A DNA stretch of 64,000 bases, from contig NC_007510.1 of NCBI RefSeq assembly GCF_000012945.1, forward strand, positions 2,170,001 through 2,234,000, written 5' to 3'. The position numbers and the translations under genes are program-made. Positions 1 through 8,635 of this stretch are shown here, in pieces (position 1 is the first letter of the stretch; each line of letters begins with the position of its first letter). The notes beneath the pieces are model-generated. The model saw only the letters and a program-made list of their open reading frames with translations, was not told the origin of the DNA and searched no databases. The DNA is from Burkholderia lata. Lineage in GTDB: Bacteria; Pseudomonadota; Gammaproteobacteria; Burkholderiales; Burkholderiaceae.

Positions 1-176
1 TTCTCGCAGTGCTGCAGGTGCTCGGTCGCGAACAGCAGCGACCGGCCGAGCCGCTCCGCGCCCTCCCGATCGTGCTGCATCAGGTGGACCGCCATGCGCT
101 GGGCGGATTTCGGCCCGACGCCGGGCAGCACGCGCAATGCTTCGACGAGAGCAGACAGGGCGGACGGCTGTTTCAT
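1..176 (-). CDS. recR: Recombination mediator RecR, N-terminal part (cut by window edge)
   Basis: This is the first 58 codons of RecR, read on the minus strand from an ATG at 176; the rest lies outside the window. RecR forms a ring with RecO/RecF and loads RecA onto SSB-coated gaps. The visible part carries the helix-hairpin-helix region ([13 protein letters not shown]), which is the DNA-binding element of the family, and it ends at a Cys that should be the first zinc-finger cysteine. The gene is last in a dnaX-ebfC-recR series, starting 31 nt after the ebfC stop. That order is widely conserved in proteobacteria and supports the call. Confidence 0.93.
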   Translation of the reverse strand, partial: MKQPSALSALVEALRVLPGVGPKSAQRMAVHLMQHDREGAERLGRSLLFATEHLQHCE

Positions 177-207
177 ACGGCAGCAAAAAGTGGCACGGAC
201 GCTACGC

Positions 208-534
208 TCAGAACGGCAGCTTGAAGCCCGGGGGCAGCGGCAGGCCCGACGTCATGCCGCTCATTTTTTCCTGCGACGTCGCTTCGGCCTTGCGCACGGC
301 GTCGTTGAACGCAGCCGCGACGAGATCCTCGAGCATGTCCTTGTCGTCCGCGAGCAGGCTCGGGTCGATCGACACGCGACGTACTTCGTTGCGGCACGTC
401 ATCGTCACCTTGACGAGGCCGGCGCCCGACTGCCCTTCGACTTCGATCAGCGCAAGCTGCTCCTGCATCTTCTTCATGTTTTCCTGCATTTGCTGCGCTT
501 GCTTCATCAGTCCGGCGAGGTTGCCTTTCAACAT
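208..534 (-). CDS. ebfC: Nucleoid-associated protein EbfC/YbaB
   Basis: A 108-residue YbaB/EbfC-family DNA-binding protein, usually a small dimeric nucleoid-associated factor. The N-terminal half is the expected Met/Gln/Lys-rich amphipathic helix ([17 protein letters not shown]). It is followed by the strand region and the conserved SIDPSLL and [14 protein letters not shown] segments. An upstream in-frame ATG exists at 588, but I place the start at 534: the protein then begins [12 protein letters not shown] as in homologues, and a strong AAGAAGGAG Shine-Dalgarno lies just upstream. It sits between dnaX and recR on the same strand, and a GC-rich hairpin lies in the 92-nt gap after dnaX. Confidence 0.95.
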   Translation of the reverse strand: MLKGNLAGLMKQAQQMQENMKKMQEQLALIEVEGQSGAGLVKVTMTCRNEVRRVSIDPSLLADDKDMLEDLVAAAFNDAVRKAEATSQEKMSGMTSGLPLPPGFKLPF

Positions 535-556
535 GGGAATACTCCTTCTTGATCGT

Positions 557-586
557 GTGAAAACCGGCACGCGGCGCGTGCCGGCC
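557..586 (-). terminator. Hairpin with short U tract between dnaX and ebfC (possible attenuator)
   Basis: On the minus strand a perfect 9-bp stem (CCGGCACGC / GCGTGCCGG) with a 3-nt loop is followed by TTTTC. It lies after the dnaX stop and before the ebfC Shine-Dalgarno. The U run is only four, so it may be a partial terminator or an RNA-processing/stability element that lowers ebfC-recR expression relative to dnaX. Confidence 0.4.
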
Positions 587-626
587 AATGTGTGGGCGTG
601 ATTGTGCCTGTCGCGGGGCGGTCAGT

Positions 627-3002
627 TCAATGCAGCGTCGGCGGCGGGCCGTCCGGCGCCGCGTCGGCAAGCGGGCGCACCGAACCCTCGACGATGCGCG
701 CACCGAAATCGCGCACGAGCTGCTGGACGAACGGATCGCCGTGAATCTCCTGCTCGGCCTCGCGCTGGCGTGCCGCGCGCGCGGCCGCATCGAGCGCCGC
801 CGCCGTACGCCGTGCGGGCCCGACTTCGACGGCCACCTCGACCGGCTTGCCGAGCGCATCGGCCAGCGCGGCCTTCAGCTTCGCCACCTGCGCGGCGTCC
901 GCATATTGCGGCACCGGCACGGAAAGTTTCAACGTCGTCGCATCGACGGCCGTCAGTTCGCTGTTGAACGCAAGCTGGTACGCGACGCCCTTGAGCGGCA
1001 GCCGTGCAGCCAGTGCCGGCCATTCGCCGTCGAAGCCGACCGGATCGAGTGCGATCGCGGGCGGCAACGGACGCGTGTCGACCGGTGCGGACGGACGGGT
1101 TTCCGCCGGCCTCGGCGTCACGCGCACATCGTCGGGGCCGCTGTCGAACACCGGCACGAAGCCATCGTCGGGCGGGCCGCCGAACATTTCGTCGGCGCTG
1201 AGGGGCACGTAGTCGTCGGGCGGGATGTCTTCCCACGGCGGCGAGGCCTGACGCGAATCGGCTGCCTGCGGCGCACGGGCCGCGGCGCGCGGCGTCGGCA
1301 CCTGTACGGCAGCGGGACGCGGTGCGACCGGTTTCTCGGCAGCCGGCTGGGCTGCCGGTTTAGCGGCTGGGGCGGCACCTGCGCGCCCGCGGTCGGACGA
1401 CACGCGCATCCCCGCATTGCGCAACACGTCGAGCGCGGCGGCAGCGCCTCCGGAACGCGCCGCCGGACGTGCAGCGGGCTCAGGCGGCGCAGCGCGCGGC
1501 GTCGGTTCGGACGGCGCAGCCGGCTCGTCGCTTCGCTGCTCAACGACGGCAGGCGACTCGGGCTCCTTGCGGACAGGCGCCGGGGTATCGCCGGCCGGCT
1601 CCGCTTGCGGTGCTGCAGCCGTCTGCGGCTGCGGCGTTTCGATGACTGGCGCGTCAACCGGGGCCGGCGCGGCGGCCTGGACGGCAGCCGGCTTTACGGC
1701 CGGCCGGTCCGTTTCGTCGCCGGACTGCACCGGCGCTGTATGCACAACCGGTGCCGCGGGTACCGCGGGCGCTGCCGGTGCAACGGCCTGCTGCCGCACT
1801 GCTTCGGCAGGTGCAGCCGATGCCGGCTTCGCCGCCGCAACCGATGCTGCCGCGACGCGCGGGCCCGGCACCGCACGCGGCACGGACGGCTGGCCGCCCG
1901 TCGCACTGCCGGCAGCAACCGCCGGCTCGAACGCGAGCATCCGCAGCAGCGTCATCGTGAAACCGGCGTACTCGTCCGGCGCCAGGCCGAGCTCGGCGCG
2001 ACCGACCGTCGCGATCTGATAGAACAACTGGACCTGCTCGGGGCTTAACGTGTCGGCGAAGCGGCGCAGGTCGCCTGCTTCGGGCCATTCGTCGAGCACC
2101 GAGCCCGGCGCGAACTGCGCCCACGCGATCCGGTGCAGCAGGCTCGCGAGATCCTGAAGCGCGGTCGAGAACGACAGGCTGCGCAGCGACATCTCGTCGG
2201 CAATCGCGAGGATTTCCGGGCCGCCGCCTGCGGCAAGCGCGTCGAGCAGACGCACCATGTAAGTCTGGTCGAGCGCGCCGAGCATGCCCGACACGGCCGA
2301 CTCGGTCACCTCGTTCGCCGAATAGGCGATCGCCTGGTCGGTGAGCGACAGCGCATCGCGCATGCTGCCCTGCGCAGCGCGCGCGAGCAGGCGCAGTGCC
2401 TGCGGCTCGAACGTGATCTGCTCTTCGCCGAGGATCCGTTCGAGATGCGACACGATGTGCCCGGCCGGCATCTGCTTCAGGTTGAACTGCAGGCAGCGCG
2501 ACAGCACGGTGACGGGAATTTTCTGCGGATCGGTCGTCGCGAGGATGAACTTGACGTGCGGCGGCGGCTCTTCGAGCGTCTTCAGCATCGCGTTGAACGC
2601 GTGATTCGTCAGCATGTGCACTTCGTCGATCATGTAGACCTTGAAGCGCGCATCGACGGGCGCGTACACCGCGCGCTCGAGCAGCGCGGCCATTTCATCG
2701 ACGCCGCGGTTGCTCGCGGCATCCATCTCGACGTAATCGACGAAACGCCCTTCGTCGATCTCGCGACAGGCTCGACACACGCCGCACGGCTGCGACGTGA
2801 CGCCGGTTTCACAGTTGAGTGCCTTGGCGAAGATCCGCGACAGCGTCGTCTTGCCGACACCGCGGGTTCCGGTAAACAGATAGGCGTGATGGAGACGCCC
2901 GCCGTCGAGCGCGTGCGTAAGCGCCCTGACGACGTGCTCCTGGCCGACGAGCGAAGCGAAATCCTTCGGACGCCACTTGCGTGCGAGAACTTGATAGGTC
3001 AT
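627..3002 (-). CDS. dnaX: DNA polymerase III subunit gamma/tau
   Basis: A 791-residue clamp-loader ATPase of the replicative polymerase. Residues 1-370 are the AAA+ part, with Walker A GTRGVGKT at 45-52, a zinc module at Cys64, Cys73, Cys76 and Cys79, and the Walker B region around MIDEVHML. Residues of about 375-600 form a long Ala/Pro-rich linker, much longer than in E. coli. The C-terminal part is the tau-specific region that binds DnaB and the polymerase core. I see no six-A slippery run in the coding strand, so the E. coli-type frameshift producing gamma is not evident and tau is probably the main product. ebfC and recR follow on the same strand. Confidence 0.97.
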   Translation of the reverse strand: MTYQVLARKWRPKDFASLVGQEHVVRALTHALDGGRLHHAYLFTGTRGVGKTTLSRIFAKALNCETGVTSQPCGVCRACREIDEGRFVDYVEMDAASNRGVDEMAALLERAVYAPVDARFKVYMIDEVHMLTNHAFNAMLKTLEEPPPHVKFILATTDPQKIPVTVLSRCLQFNLKQMPAGHIVSHLERILGEEQITFEPQALRLLARAAQGSMRDALSLTDQAIAYSANEVTESAVSGMLGALDQTYMVRLLDALAAGGGPEILAIADEMSLRSLSFSTALQDLASLLHRIAWAQFAPGSVLDEWPEAGDLRRFADTLSPEQVQLFYQIATVGRAELGLAPDEYAGFTMTLLRMLAFEPAVAAGSATGGQPSVPRAVPGPRVAAASVAAAKPASAAPAEAVRQQAVAPAAPAVPAAPVVHTAPVQSGDETDRPAVKPAAVQAAAPAPVDAPVIETPQPQTAAAPQAEPAGDTPAPVRKEPESPAVVEQRSDEPAAPSEPTPRAAPPEPAARPAARSGGAAAALDVLRNAGMRVSSDRGRAGAAPAAKPAAQPAAEKPVAPRPAAVQVPTPRAAARAPQAADSRQASPPWEDIPPDDYVPLSADEMFGGPPDDGFVPVFDSGPDDVRVTPRPAETRPSAPVDTRPLPPAIALDPVGFDGEWPALAARLPLKGVAYQLAFNSELTAVDATTLKLSVPVPQYADAAQVAKLKAALADALGKPVEVAVEVGPARRTAAALDAAARAARQREAEQEIHGDPFVQQLVRDFGARIVEGSVRPLADAAPDGPPPTLH

Positions 3003-3097
3003 CGGGAAATTGTATCAGTAACGCTGCGTCGCGCCGACACGCGAAACGGTGCGGAAGACAGGCAACGGGCAGGCAAAACGGAGAGTGATGCGGAAAT

Positions 3098-3121
3098 AAA
3101 AAACGCCCGGCGAATGGGGCG
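3098..3121 (-). terminator. Rho-independent terminator of ffs
   Basis: On the minus strand, CGCCC pairs with GGGCG around a short loop and is followed by TTTTTT, about 10 nt after the predicted 3' end of the SRP RNA. Confidence 0.6.
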
Positions 3122-3130
3122 AGAAGGAAG

Positions 3131-3230
3131 GTGACGAGCCCAACCCTCGGCACTGGCGGAAAACGATTGTGGCTGCTTCGTTCCCGACCTGACCAGGTTC
3201 ACCGCCCCACCATGCGAGGAGGCCCGTCAC
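3131..3230 (-). ncRNA. ffs: Signal recognition particle RNA, small bacterial type (4.5S)
   Basis: About 100 nt on the minus strand. The apical domain is diagnostic: it contains GGTGAACCTGGTCAGGTC and then GAACGAAGCAGCC, the conserved domain IV tetraloop and asymmetric loop that bind Ffh. The ends pair as GTGACGGGCC at 3230 with GGCTCGTCAC at 3131-3140, closing the long hairpin. A TAGAAT -10 element at 3236-3241 on the same strand is well placed for a start near 3230, and a hairpin plus U tract follows the 3' end. The ends are estimated from base pairing. Confidence 0.92.
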
Positions 3231-3633
3231 GGCATATTCTATCACCGCTTCCGGATGAATGCGACCGTTTGTTCGCACCAATACGCATATGACCCGACAA
3301 ACCGACGCGCACCGGGCTGCATGAAGCTCGCCCGATGCGAATTGCATGCGCACCCACCTCTTGTAATTTGCGGGCCGGCCTCCACCTGCTGGACACAACG
3401 GTCGAACGTCGCGTCGTACCCCTACTCGCGTAGCGGCTACTATCGCCGCCCGCAGCAGATAGCAATTTAGGCTAATATGACGCCCGAACGACCCGCGAGC
3501 CGCGGCATGCAGCGCTTACACCCCTCCTTTCCGGAGAGCGGAGTGACCTGCCGCAGCGGCCGGCAGCCAACGGCAGCCGGTACGCCGCAACGCGCAAGCA
3601 GGCAGTCCCCGAACCGTAAGAGGTATTGACCCA
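3231..3633. other. Gene-free gap between ffs and trxA
   Basis: About 400 nt between the divergent ffs and trxA genes. The minus-strand end holds the ffs promoter (-10 TAGAAT at 3236-3241). Near the trxA side a TAATAT at 3473-3478 could be a -10 for trxA, leaving a leader of roughly 150 nt, but no convincing -35 accompanies it. I see no open frame with a credible start here. Confidence 0.5.
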
Positions 3634-3960
3634 ATGAGCGAACAGATCAAACACATCAGCGACGCATCGTTCGAACAGGACGTCGTCAAGTCCGACAAGC
3701 CCGTGCTCGTCGATTTCTGGGCCGAATGGTGCGGCCCGTGCAAGATGATCGCCCCGATCCTCGACGAAGTCGCGAAGGATTACGGCGACAAGCTGCAGAT
3801 CGCGAAGATCAACGTCGACGACAACCAGGCAACGCCCGCGAAGTTCGGCGTGCGCGGCATCCCGACGCTGATCCTGTTCAAGAACGGCGCGGCCGCCGCG
3901 CAGAAGGTCGGCGCGCTGTCGAAGTCGCAGCTCACCGCATTCCTGGACAGCCACCTGTAA
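3634..3960 (+). CDS. trxA: Thioredoxin 1
   Basis: A 108-residue thioredoxin, the general cytoplasmic disulfide reductant recycled by thioredoxin reductase. The active site WCGPC follows the DFWAEW strand at about residues 32-36. The cis-proline loop GIPTLILF and the buried Asp of VDFWA are present, and the length matches E. coli TrxA. rho lies directly downstream on the same strand, the usual betaproteobacterial trxA-rho order. A perfect 11-bp hairpin separates the two. Confidence 0.98.
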   Translation: MSEQIKHISDASFEQDVVKSDKPVLVDFWAEWCGPCKMIAPILDEVAKDYGDKLQIAKINVDDNQATPAKFGVRGIPTLILFKNGAAAAQKVGALSKSQLTAFLDSHL

Positions 3961-3974
3961 TACAGGCAGTTCCG

Positions 3975-4004
3975 CGGACGTGTTGTCAACCGGCAACACG
4001 TCCG
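3975..4004 (+). other. Perfect 11-bp hairpin in the trxA-rho spacer
   Basis: CGGACGTGTTG at 3975-3985 pairs exactly with CAACACGTCCG at 3994-4004 around an 8-nt loop, 15 nt after the trxA stop. No U tract follows, so it is not a canonical intrinsic terminator. It may protect the trxA mRNA 3' end, pause polymerase, or belong to the rho leader. A weak TAGAAT -10 at 4050-4055 could give rho its own promoter. Confidence 0.55.
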
Positions 4005-4153
4005 TCGACAAGCCGCCGATCGCTCGCTCAAGCGCGAATCGGCCTATGCTAGAATTAAAAAACGTCGACAAGACGCATTTAAGTCTCTGAGCGCTTCCGC
4101 TCGCCCTCCTCCCTTTATTTCTTTCGTCGTCTCCTCCCTGGCGGGTTCTCCGT

Positions 4154-5416
4154 ATGCATTTATCCGAGCTCAAGTCTCTGCACGTCTCCGAACTGATCGA
4201 AATGGCCAATGGCCTGGAGATCGAAAACGCGAACCGCCTGCGCAAGCAGGAGTTGATGTTTGCCATTCTTAAAAAGCGCGCCAAGACGGGTGAGACGATC
4301 TTCGGCGACGGTACGCTCGAAGTGCTGCCGGACGGCTTCGGCTTCCTGCGCTCGCCGGAAATGTCGTACCTCGCGAGCACCGACGACATCTATATCAGCC
4401 CGTCGCAGATCCGCCGCTTCAACCTGCACACCGGCGACACCATCGAAGGTGAAGTCCGCACGCCGAAGGACGGCGAGCGCTACTTCGCGCTGGTGAAGGT
4501 CGACAAAGTCAACGGGCAGCCGCCCGAGGCCTCGAAACACAAGATCATGTTCGAGAACCTCACGCCGCTGCACCCGAACAAGCCGCTGTCGCTCGAACGC
4601 GAAATGCGCGGCGAGGAAAACGTCACGGGCCGCATCATCGACATGATCGCGCCGATCGGCAAGGGCCAGCGCGGCCTGCTCGTCGCGTCGCCGAAGTCGG
4701 GCAAGACCGTGATGCTCCAGCACATCGCACACGCGATCAAGCAGAACCACCCGGACGTGATCCTGTTCGTGCTGCTGATCGACGAGCGCCCTGAAGAAGT
4801 GACCGAAATGCAGCGCTCGGTCGCCGGCGAAGTGATCGCATCGACGTTCGACGAACCGGCCACGCGCCACGTCCAGGTCGCCGAAATGGTGATCGAGAAG
4901 GCCAAGCGCCTCGTCGAAATGAAGCATGACGTCGTGATTCTGCTCGACTCGATCACACGTCTCGCACGCGCGTACAACACCGTGATCCCGGCATCGGGCA
5001 AGGTGCTGACGGGTGGTGTCGACGCAAACGCACTGCAGCGTCCGAAGCGCTTCTTCGGCGCGGCGCGCAACATCGAGGAAGGCGGTTCGCTGACGATCAT
5101 CGGCACCGCGCTGATCGAAACCGGCAGCCGCATGGACGACGTGATCTACGAAGAGTTCAAGGGCACCGGCAACATGGAAGTGCACCTCGAGCGCCGCCTC
5201 GCGGAAAAGCGCGTGTATCCGTCGATCAACCTGAACAAGTCGGGCACGCGTCGCGAAGAAATGCTGATCAAGCCCGAGATCCTTCAGAAGATCTGGGTGC
5301 TGCGCAAGTTCATCCACGACATGGACGAAGTCGAAGCAATGGAATTCCTGCTCGACAAGATCCGCCAGACGAAGAGCAACTCCGAGTTCTTCGACCTGAT
5401 GCGCCGCGGCGGCTAA
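4154..5416 (+). CDS. rho: Transcription termination factor Rho
   Basis: A 420-residue hexameric RNA helicase that ends factor-dependent transcripts, the usual length of the family. The N-terminal Rho domain begins [14 protein letters not shown]. The OB-fold RNA-binding domain contains GFGFLRSP at about 61-68. The RecA-like motor carries Walker A ASPKSGKT at 178-185 and the Q-loop and R-loop region further on. The start follows a CT-rich leader of about 190 nt after trxA. rho is often autoregulated through such leaders, but no known element can be named here. A strong terminator follows the stop. Confidence 0.98.
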   Translation: MHLSELKSLHVSELIEMANGLEIENANRLRKQELMFAILKKRAKTGETIFGDGTLEVLPDGFGFLRSPEMSYLASTDDIYISPSQIRRFNLHTGDTIEGEVRTPKDGERYFALVKVDKVNGQPPEASKHKIMFENLTPLHPNKPLSLEREMRGEENVTGRIIDMIAPIGKGQRGLLVASPKSGKTVMLQHIAHAIKQNHPDVILFVLLIDERPEEVTEMQRSVAGEVIASTFDEPATRHVQVAEMVIEKAKRLVEMKHDVVILLDSITRLARAYNTVIPASGKVLTGGVDANALQRPKRFFGAARNIEEGGSLTIIGTALIETGSRMDDVIYEEFKGTGNMEVHLERRLAEKRVYPSINLNKSGTRREEMLIKPEILQKIWVLRKFIHDMDEVEAMEFLLDKIRQTKSNSEFFDLMRRGG

Positions 5417-5440
5417 TCACCCCCGCCCCGCACCAGAAAG

Positions 5441-5478
5441 ACGGCCGCCCGCGCATCCTGCCTGGCGGCCGTTTTTTG
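5441..5478 (+). terminator. Rho-independent terminator after rho
   Basis: ACGGCCGCC pairs with GGCGGCCGT around a 14-nt loop and is followed by a T run, 25 nt after the rho stop. Confidence 0.85.
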
Positions 5479-5482
5479 GTTC

Positions 5483-5517
5483 CAACCTAAACGTGAACGT
5501 ACAGGTTGATCTATAAT
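5483..5517 (+). promoter_or_regulatory. Dyad operator and -10 of the MerR-MFS operon
   Basis: CAACCT at 5483-5488 and AGGTTG at 5503-5508 form an inverted repeat. Nested inside is ACGTGAACGT, itself symmetric. A consensus TATAAT sits at 5512-5517, about 35 nt before the regulator's ATG. A dyad placed next to the -10 of the regulator's own promoter is typical of MerR-family autoregulation. No good -35 hexamer is visible. Confidence 0.55.
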
Positions 5518-5552
5518 CGCATCATCGCCCACACCGAATCTCCCGCCTCCCG

Positions 5553-6053
5553 ATGCCGAACGACGCCTCCACCCCGCTGCTGACCGTGAGCGATGCGGCT
5601 TCACGGCTCGGCGTCACGCCGCGCACGCTGAAGTATTACGAAGAGCGCGGGCTCGTCACGCCGTCGCGCAGCGAAGGCCGCTACCGCCTCTACGACGAAG
5701 CCGACCTCGAGCGCTTCGCGCGCATCCTGCGGCTGCGCGCGCTCGGCTTCTCGCTGCACGGCATCACCGAAATGCTGAAGCGCCCGCTGGAAGAAACGGG
5801 CGACGGCCGGCGCCGCTACTCGGACGCGTCGCTGCGCGACATTCGCACCGGCCTTGCCGAGCAGATCGACACACTCGACCGGCGGATCGCGGCCGTCCAG
5901 CGCGAACTGAAGGAAGCCGTCACGTTGCGCAAGGAGCTGCAGCACGACATCGACTACGTCGATCGGCGTCTTGCCGGCGAAAACGCCGATGCGCTGATCG
6001 CGCAGCGGCAGGCGGAAGCCGGCACGCGGCGCTCGCGCAAGGCGCGCGAATGA
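5553..6053 (+). CDS. MerR family transcriptional regulator
   Basis: A 166-residue MerR-type activator/repressor. The winged helix-turn-helix occupies residues 9-75 (DAASRLGVTPRTLKYYEERG, then the GRYRLYDEADLERFARI wing). A long coiled-coil dimerisation helix follows at about 100-150. The C-terminal region has no cysteines, so metal or thiol sensing of the CueR/ZntR kind is unlikely. The ligand is unknown. Its stop overlaps the start of the following MFS gene by 4 nt (ATGA), so the two are translationally coupled and the transporter is the obvious target. Confidence 0.85.
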   Translation: MPNDASTPLLTVSDAASRLGVTPRTLKYYEERGLVTPSRSEGRYRLYDEADLERFARILRLRALGFSLHGITEMLKRPLEETGDGRRRYSDASLRDIRTGLAEQIDTLDRRIAAVQRELKEAVTLRKELQHDIDYVDRRLAGENADALIAQRQAEAGTRRSRKARE

Positions 6054-7606
6054 GTGCGATGCCCGGTCGCTCGCCGCTGTGGAGCCGCGCGAACCTGCGC
6101 GCGGACCTGTTCCCGTGGGCGCTCGCGCTCGTCACCGGCATCGACTATTTCGACAACGCGGTCTTCTCGTTCTTCGCGAGCTACATCGCGGGCGGCATCA
6201 ACGCATCGCCCGACGAACTCGTGTGGTCGTCGAGCGCCTACGCGGTCACGGCCGTGCTCGGCATCCTGCAGCAGCAATGGTGGGTCGACCGGCTCGGCCA
6301 TCGCCGCTACGTCGCCGGCTGCATGCTGATGTTCTCGTTCGGCGCGATCGCAGCCGCGCTCGCCGACACGTCGCTCGAACTCGCGTTCGCGCGCGGTTTC
6401 CAGGGGTATTTCATCGGCCCGATGATGGGCGCGTGCCGGATCCTGATCCAGGTCAGTTTCAAGCCGCAGGAACGGCCGCCCGCGACGCGCGCGTTCCTGA
6501 TCATGATCCTGCTCGGCAGCGCGCTCGCGCCGATCGTCGGCGGCCTGCTCGTCGCACATTCAACGTGGCGCGCGCTGTTTGCGTGCTCGGCGCCGGCCGG
6601 CATCGCATTCGCGATCCTCGCGCTGCTCACGCTGCCCGATTCGGGCCGGACGCCCGACGACGAACGCGGCTCCGGGCACTTCTGGCCGTATGTCGTGTTC
6701 GCGCTCGCGCAAGGCGCATTGCAGATCGTGCTGCAACAAGTGCATTACCAGCTCTACAGCGGCTCGCCGATGCTGATCCTGCTGACGATCGCGGGGGTCG
6801 GCGCGCTGGCGTGGTTCGCGTATCACCAGTGGAACCATCCGACGCCGCTCGTGCGCCTGCACGCGTTCCGAGAACGGACTTTCCAGGTCGGGCTGCTGCT
6901 GTACATGTTCTATTACTACGAGTCGACCGGCTTCAGTTACCTGACGTCGCGGTTTCTCGAAGGCGGGCTCGGTTACCCGGTCGAGAACGCCGGGCGGCTG
7001 GTGGGCACGATGTCGCTGATTTCAGCCACCGCGCTGTTCGCGTACCTGCGTTACGCGAAATTCGTCACGCACAAGAAGTGGTTCGTCGTGCCGGGGTTCG
7101 CGATCGCCATCACGGCCGCGCTGTGGATGACGCGGATGACGCCGCAGGTCGGCGAAGCTGCGCTGATCGTCCCGCTGCTGCTGCGCGGGCTACTGCTGCT
7201 CTTCATCGTGCTGCCGGTGGCCAACCTGACGTTCCGGATCTTCGCGATCGACGAATACACGCATGGCTACCGGTTGAAGAACATTGTGCGGCAACTGACG
7301 ATCTCGTTCGCGACGTCGTCGGTGATCATCGTCGAACAGCACCGCGTGGCCCTGCACCAGACGCGGCTTGTCGAGCGCGCGAACGTGTTCGACCCGGTGT
7401 TCCAGCAGACCGTCGACACACTGACGCGCAGCTATGCCGCCGCCGGCCACGCGCTGAACGAGGCGCACGGCCTCGCGATCGCATCGATCGCGCGGATGGT
7501 CGCGCAACAGGCGTCGTTCCTCGCATCGCTCGACGGCTTTTACTTCCTGGCGGGTGTGGCGCTGGTCGGCGGCCTCTTTGCGGCATGGCAAAAAGAGATC
7601 GATTGA
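6050..7606 (+). CDS. MFS transporter, DHA2-like drug exporter
   Basis: A 518-residue inner-membrane transporter with many hydrophobic helices; the length fits the 14-helix DHA2 drug:proton antiporter group. Landmarks are the cytoplasmic loop DRLGHRRYVAG after helix 2 (the MFS motif A position) and GSALAPIVGG in helix 5, which resembles the antiporter motif C region. The start is fixed by a 4-nt overlap with the upstream MerR gene, and its expression is probably controlled by that regulator. The substrate cannot be read from the sequence. Confidence 0.85.
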   Translation: MSAMPGRSPLWSRANLRADLFPWALALVTGIDYFDNAVFSFFASYIAGGINASPDELVWSSSAYAVTAVLGILQQQWWVDRLGHRRYVAGCMLMFSFGAIAAALADTSLELAFARGFQGYFIGPMMGACRILIQVSFKPQERPPATRAFLIMILLGSALAPIVGGLLVAHSTWRALFACSAPAGIAFAILALLTLPDSGRTPDDERGSGHFWPYVVFALAQGALQIVLQQVHYQLYSGSPMLILLTIAGVGALAWFAYHQWNHPTPLVRLHAFRERTFQVGLLLYMFYYYESTGFSYLTSRFLEGGLGYPVENAGRLVGTMSLISATALFAYLRYAKFVTHKKWFVVPGFAIAITAALWMTRMTPQVGEAALIVPLLLRGLLLLFIVLPVANLTFRIFAIDEYTHGYRLKNIVRQLTISFATSSVIIVEQHRVALHQTRLVERANVFDPVFQQTVDTLTRSYAAAGHALNEAHGLAIASIARMVAQQASFLASLDGFYFLAGVALVGGLFAAWQKEID

Positions 7607-7644
7607 GTTAAAAGACAGGCTTTGGATTTCCGCGAGCCGCCTTC

Positions 7645-8478
7645 ATGCTCTCGAAACTGACCCGCTGGTTCGACGACCGCCGCCGCGACCGCGCGCTGCG
7701 CAGCCACCCGATCCCCGACGCGCTGTGGCAGGACACCGTCGAGCGCCTGCCGTTCCTCGCGGCGCTGTCGCCCGACGCGCTCGGCCGGCTGCGCGAGCTG
7801 ACGAGCCTGTTCGTCGCGAAGAAATCGTTCTCGACCGCCCACGGGCTGGAGCTGACAGACGCGATGATCGTCGCGATCGCCGCGCAGGCCTGCCTGCCCG
7901 TGCTGAATCTCGACTTGTCGCTGTACGACGGCTGGGTCGGCGTCGTCGTGTATCCGGGCGAATTCGTGATCCGCAAGACGGTGCAGGACGAGGACGGCGT
8001 CGTCCACGAAGTCGAGCAGGATGCGAGCGGCGAGGCCTGGGAAGGCGGCCCCGTGATCCTGTCCTGGGAAGACGCGCAGATGACGGACGGCCGTGACGCG
8101 TACAACGTCGTGATCCACGAGTTCGCGCACAAGATCGACATGCTCAACGGCGCGGCCGACGGCTATCCGCCCCTATTTCGCCGCTGGCACGCGCCGCACC
8201 TCGATGCGCAGGCCTGGGCCGACGTGTTCGAGCACGCGTACGACCAGTTCTGCGCGCGCGTCGACGCGGTGCCGGACCGCGCGTGGGCGCGCTTCGAGCG
8301 GGATTCGCTGATCGACCCGTATGCGGCCGACCACCCGTCGGAATTCTTCGCGGTATGCAGCGAGGCGCTGTTCGTGCGGCCGAAAGCGTTCGAGTCCGAA
8401 TTTCCGGAGCTGTACCGGCTGCTCGCGCGCTACTACCGGCAGGATCCGGCCGGCACCGGCGCACTCGACGCAGCGTGA
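7645..8478 (+). CDS. mtfA: Zinc-dependent peptidase, MtfA/DgsA anti-repressor family (M90)
   Basis: A 277-residue cytosolic metallopeptidase. The zinc-binding HEFAH motif is at residues 158-162, followed by KIDMLNG as in E. coli MtfA. A conserved PSEFFAVCSEALF segment near residues 231-243 should supply the third, glutamate ligand. In E. coli, MtfA binds the glucose repressor Mlc and relieves repression of ptsG. I see no Mlc gene in this window, so the function here may be limited to aminopeptidase activity. The gene stands alone between the MFS gene and rpmE2. Confidence 0.9.
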   Translation: MLSKLTRWFDDRRRDRALRSHPIPDALWQDTVERLPFLAALSPDALGRLRELTSLFVAKKSFSTAHGLELTDAMIVAIAAQACLPVLNLDLSLYDGWVGVVVYPGEFVIRKTVQDEDGVVHEVEQDASGEAWEGGPVILSWEDAQMTDGRDAYNVVIHEFAHKIDMLNGAADGYPPLFRRWHAPHLDAQAWADVFEHAYDQFCARVDAVPDRAWARFERDSLIDPYAADHPSEFFAVCSEALFVRPKAFESEFPELYRLLARYYRQDPAGTGALDAA

Positions 8479-8484
8479 AAATTA

Positions 8485-8514
8485 TTCGTCAACCATCTGA
8501 TTTTCTGGCATAAT
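8485..8514 (+). promoter_or_regulatory. Probable rpmE2 promoter
   Basis: TTCGTC at 8485-8490 and CATAAT at 8509-8514 are separated by 18 nt, just after the mtfA stop. This gives a GC-rich leader of roughly 115 nt containing a small hairpin (GCGCA / TGCGC) before the rpmE2 start. The -35 match is weak. Confidence 0.45.
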
Positions 8515-8635
8515 CGCCGTTTTTCGACCTTAGGCAAGTGGCTCGCGCCGGGCTTGGCGTCCTCCGGTTTGCGCAATGTGCGCGCTCCGGCACGGCAAGC
8601 GGCGGGTTGGCTACCGCTCTCACCAAGGAAAGACC

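Noticed and set aside
4160..5317. Open frame of 385 codons antisense to rho
   Set aside because: rho is certain on the other strand; the frame has no ribosome site or domain.
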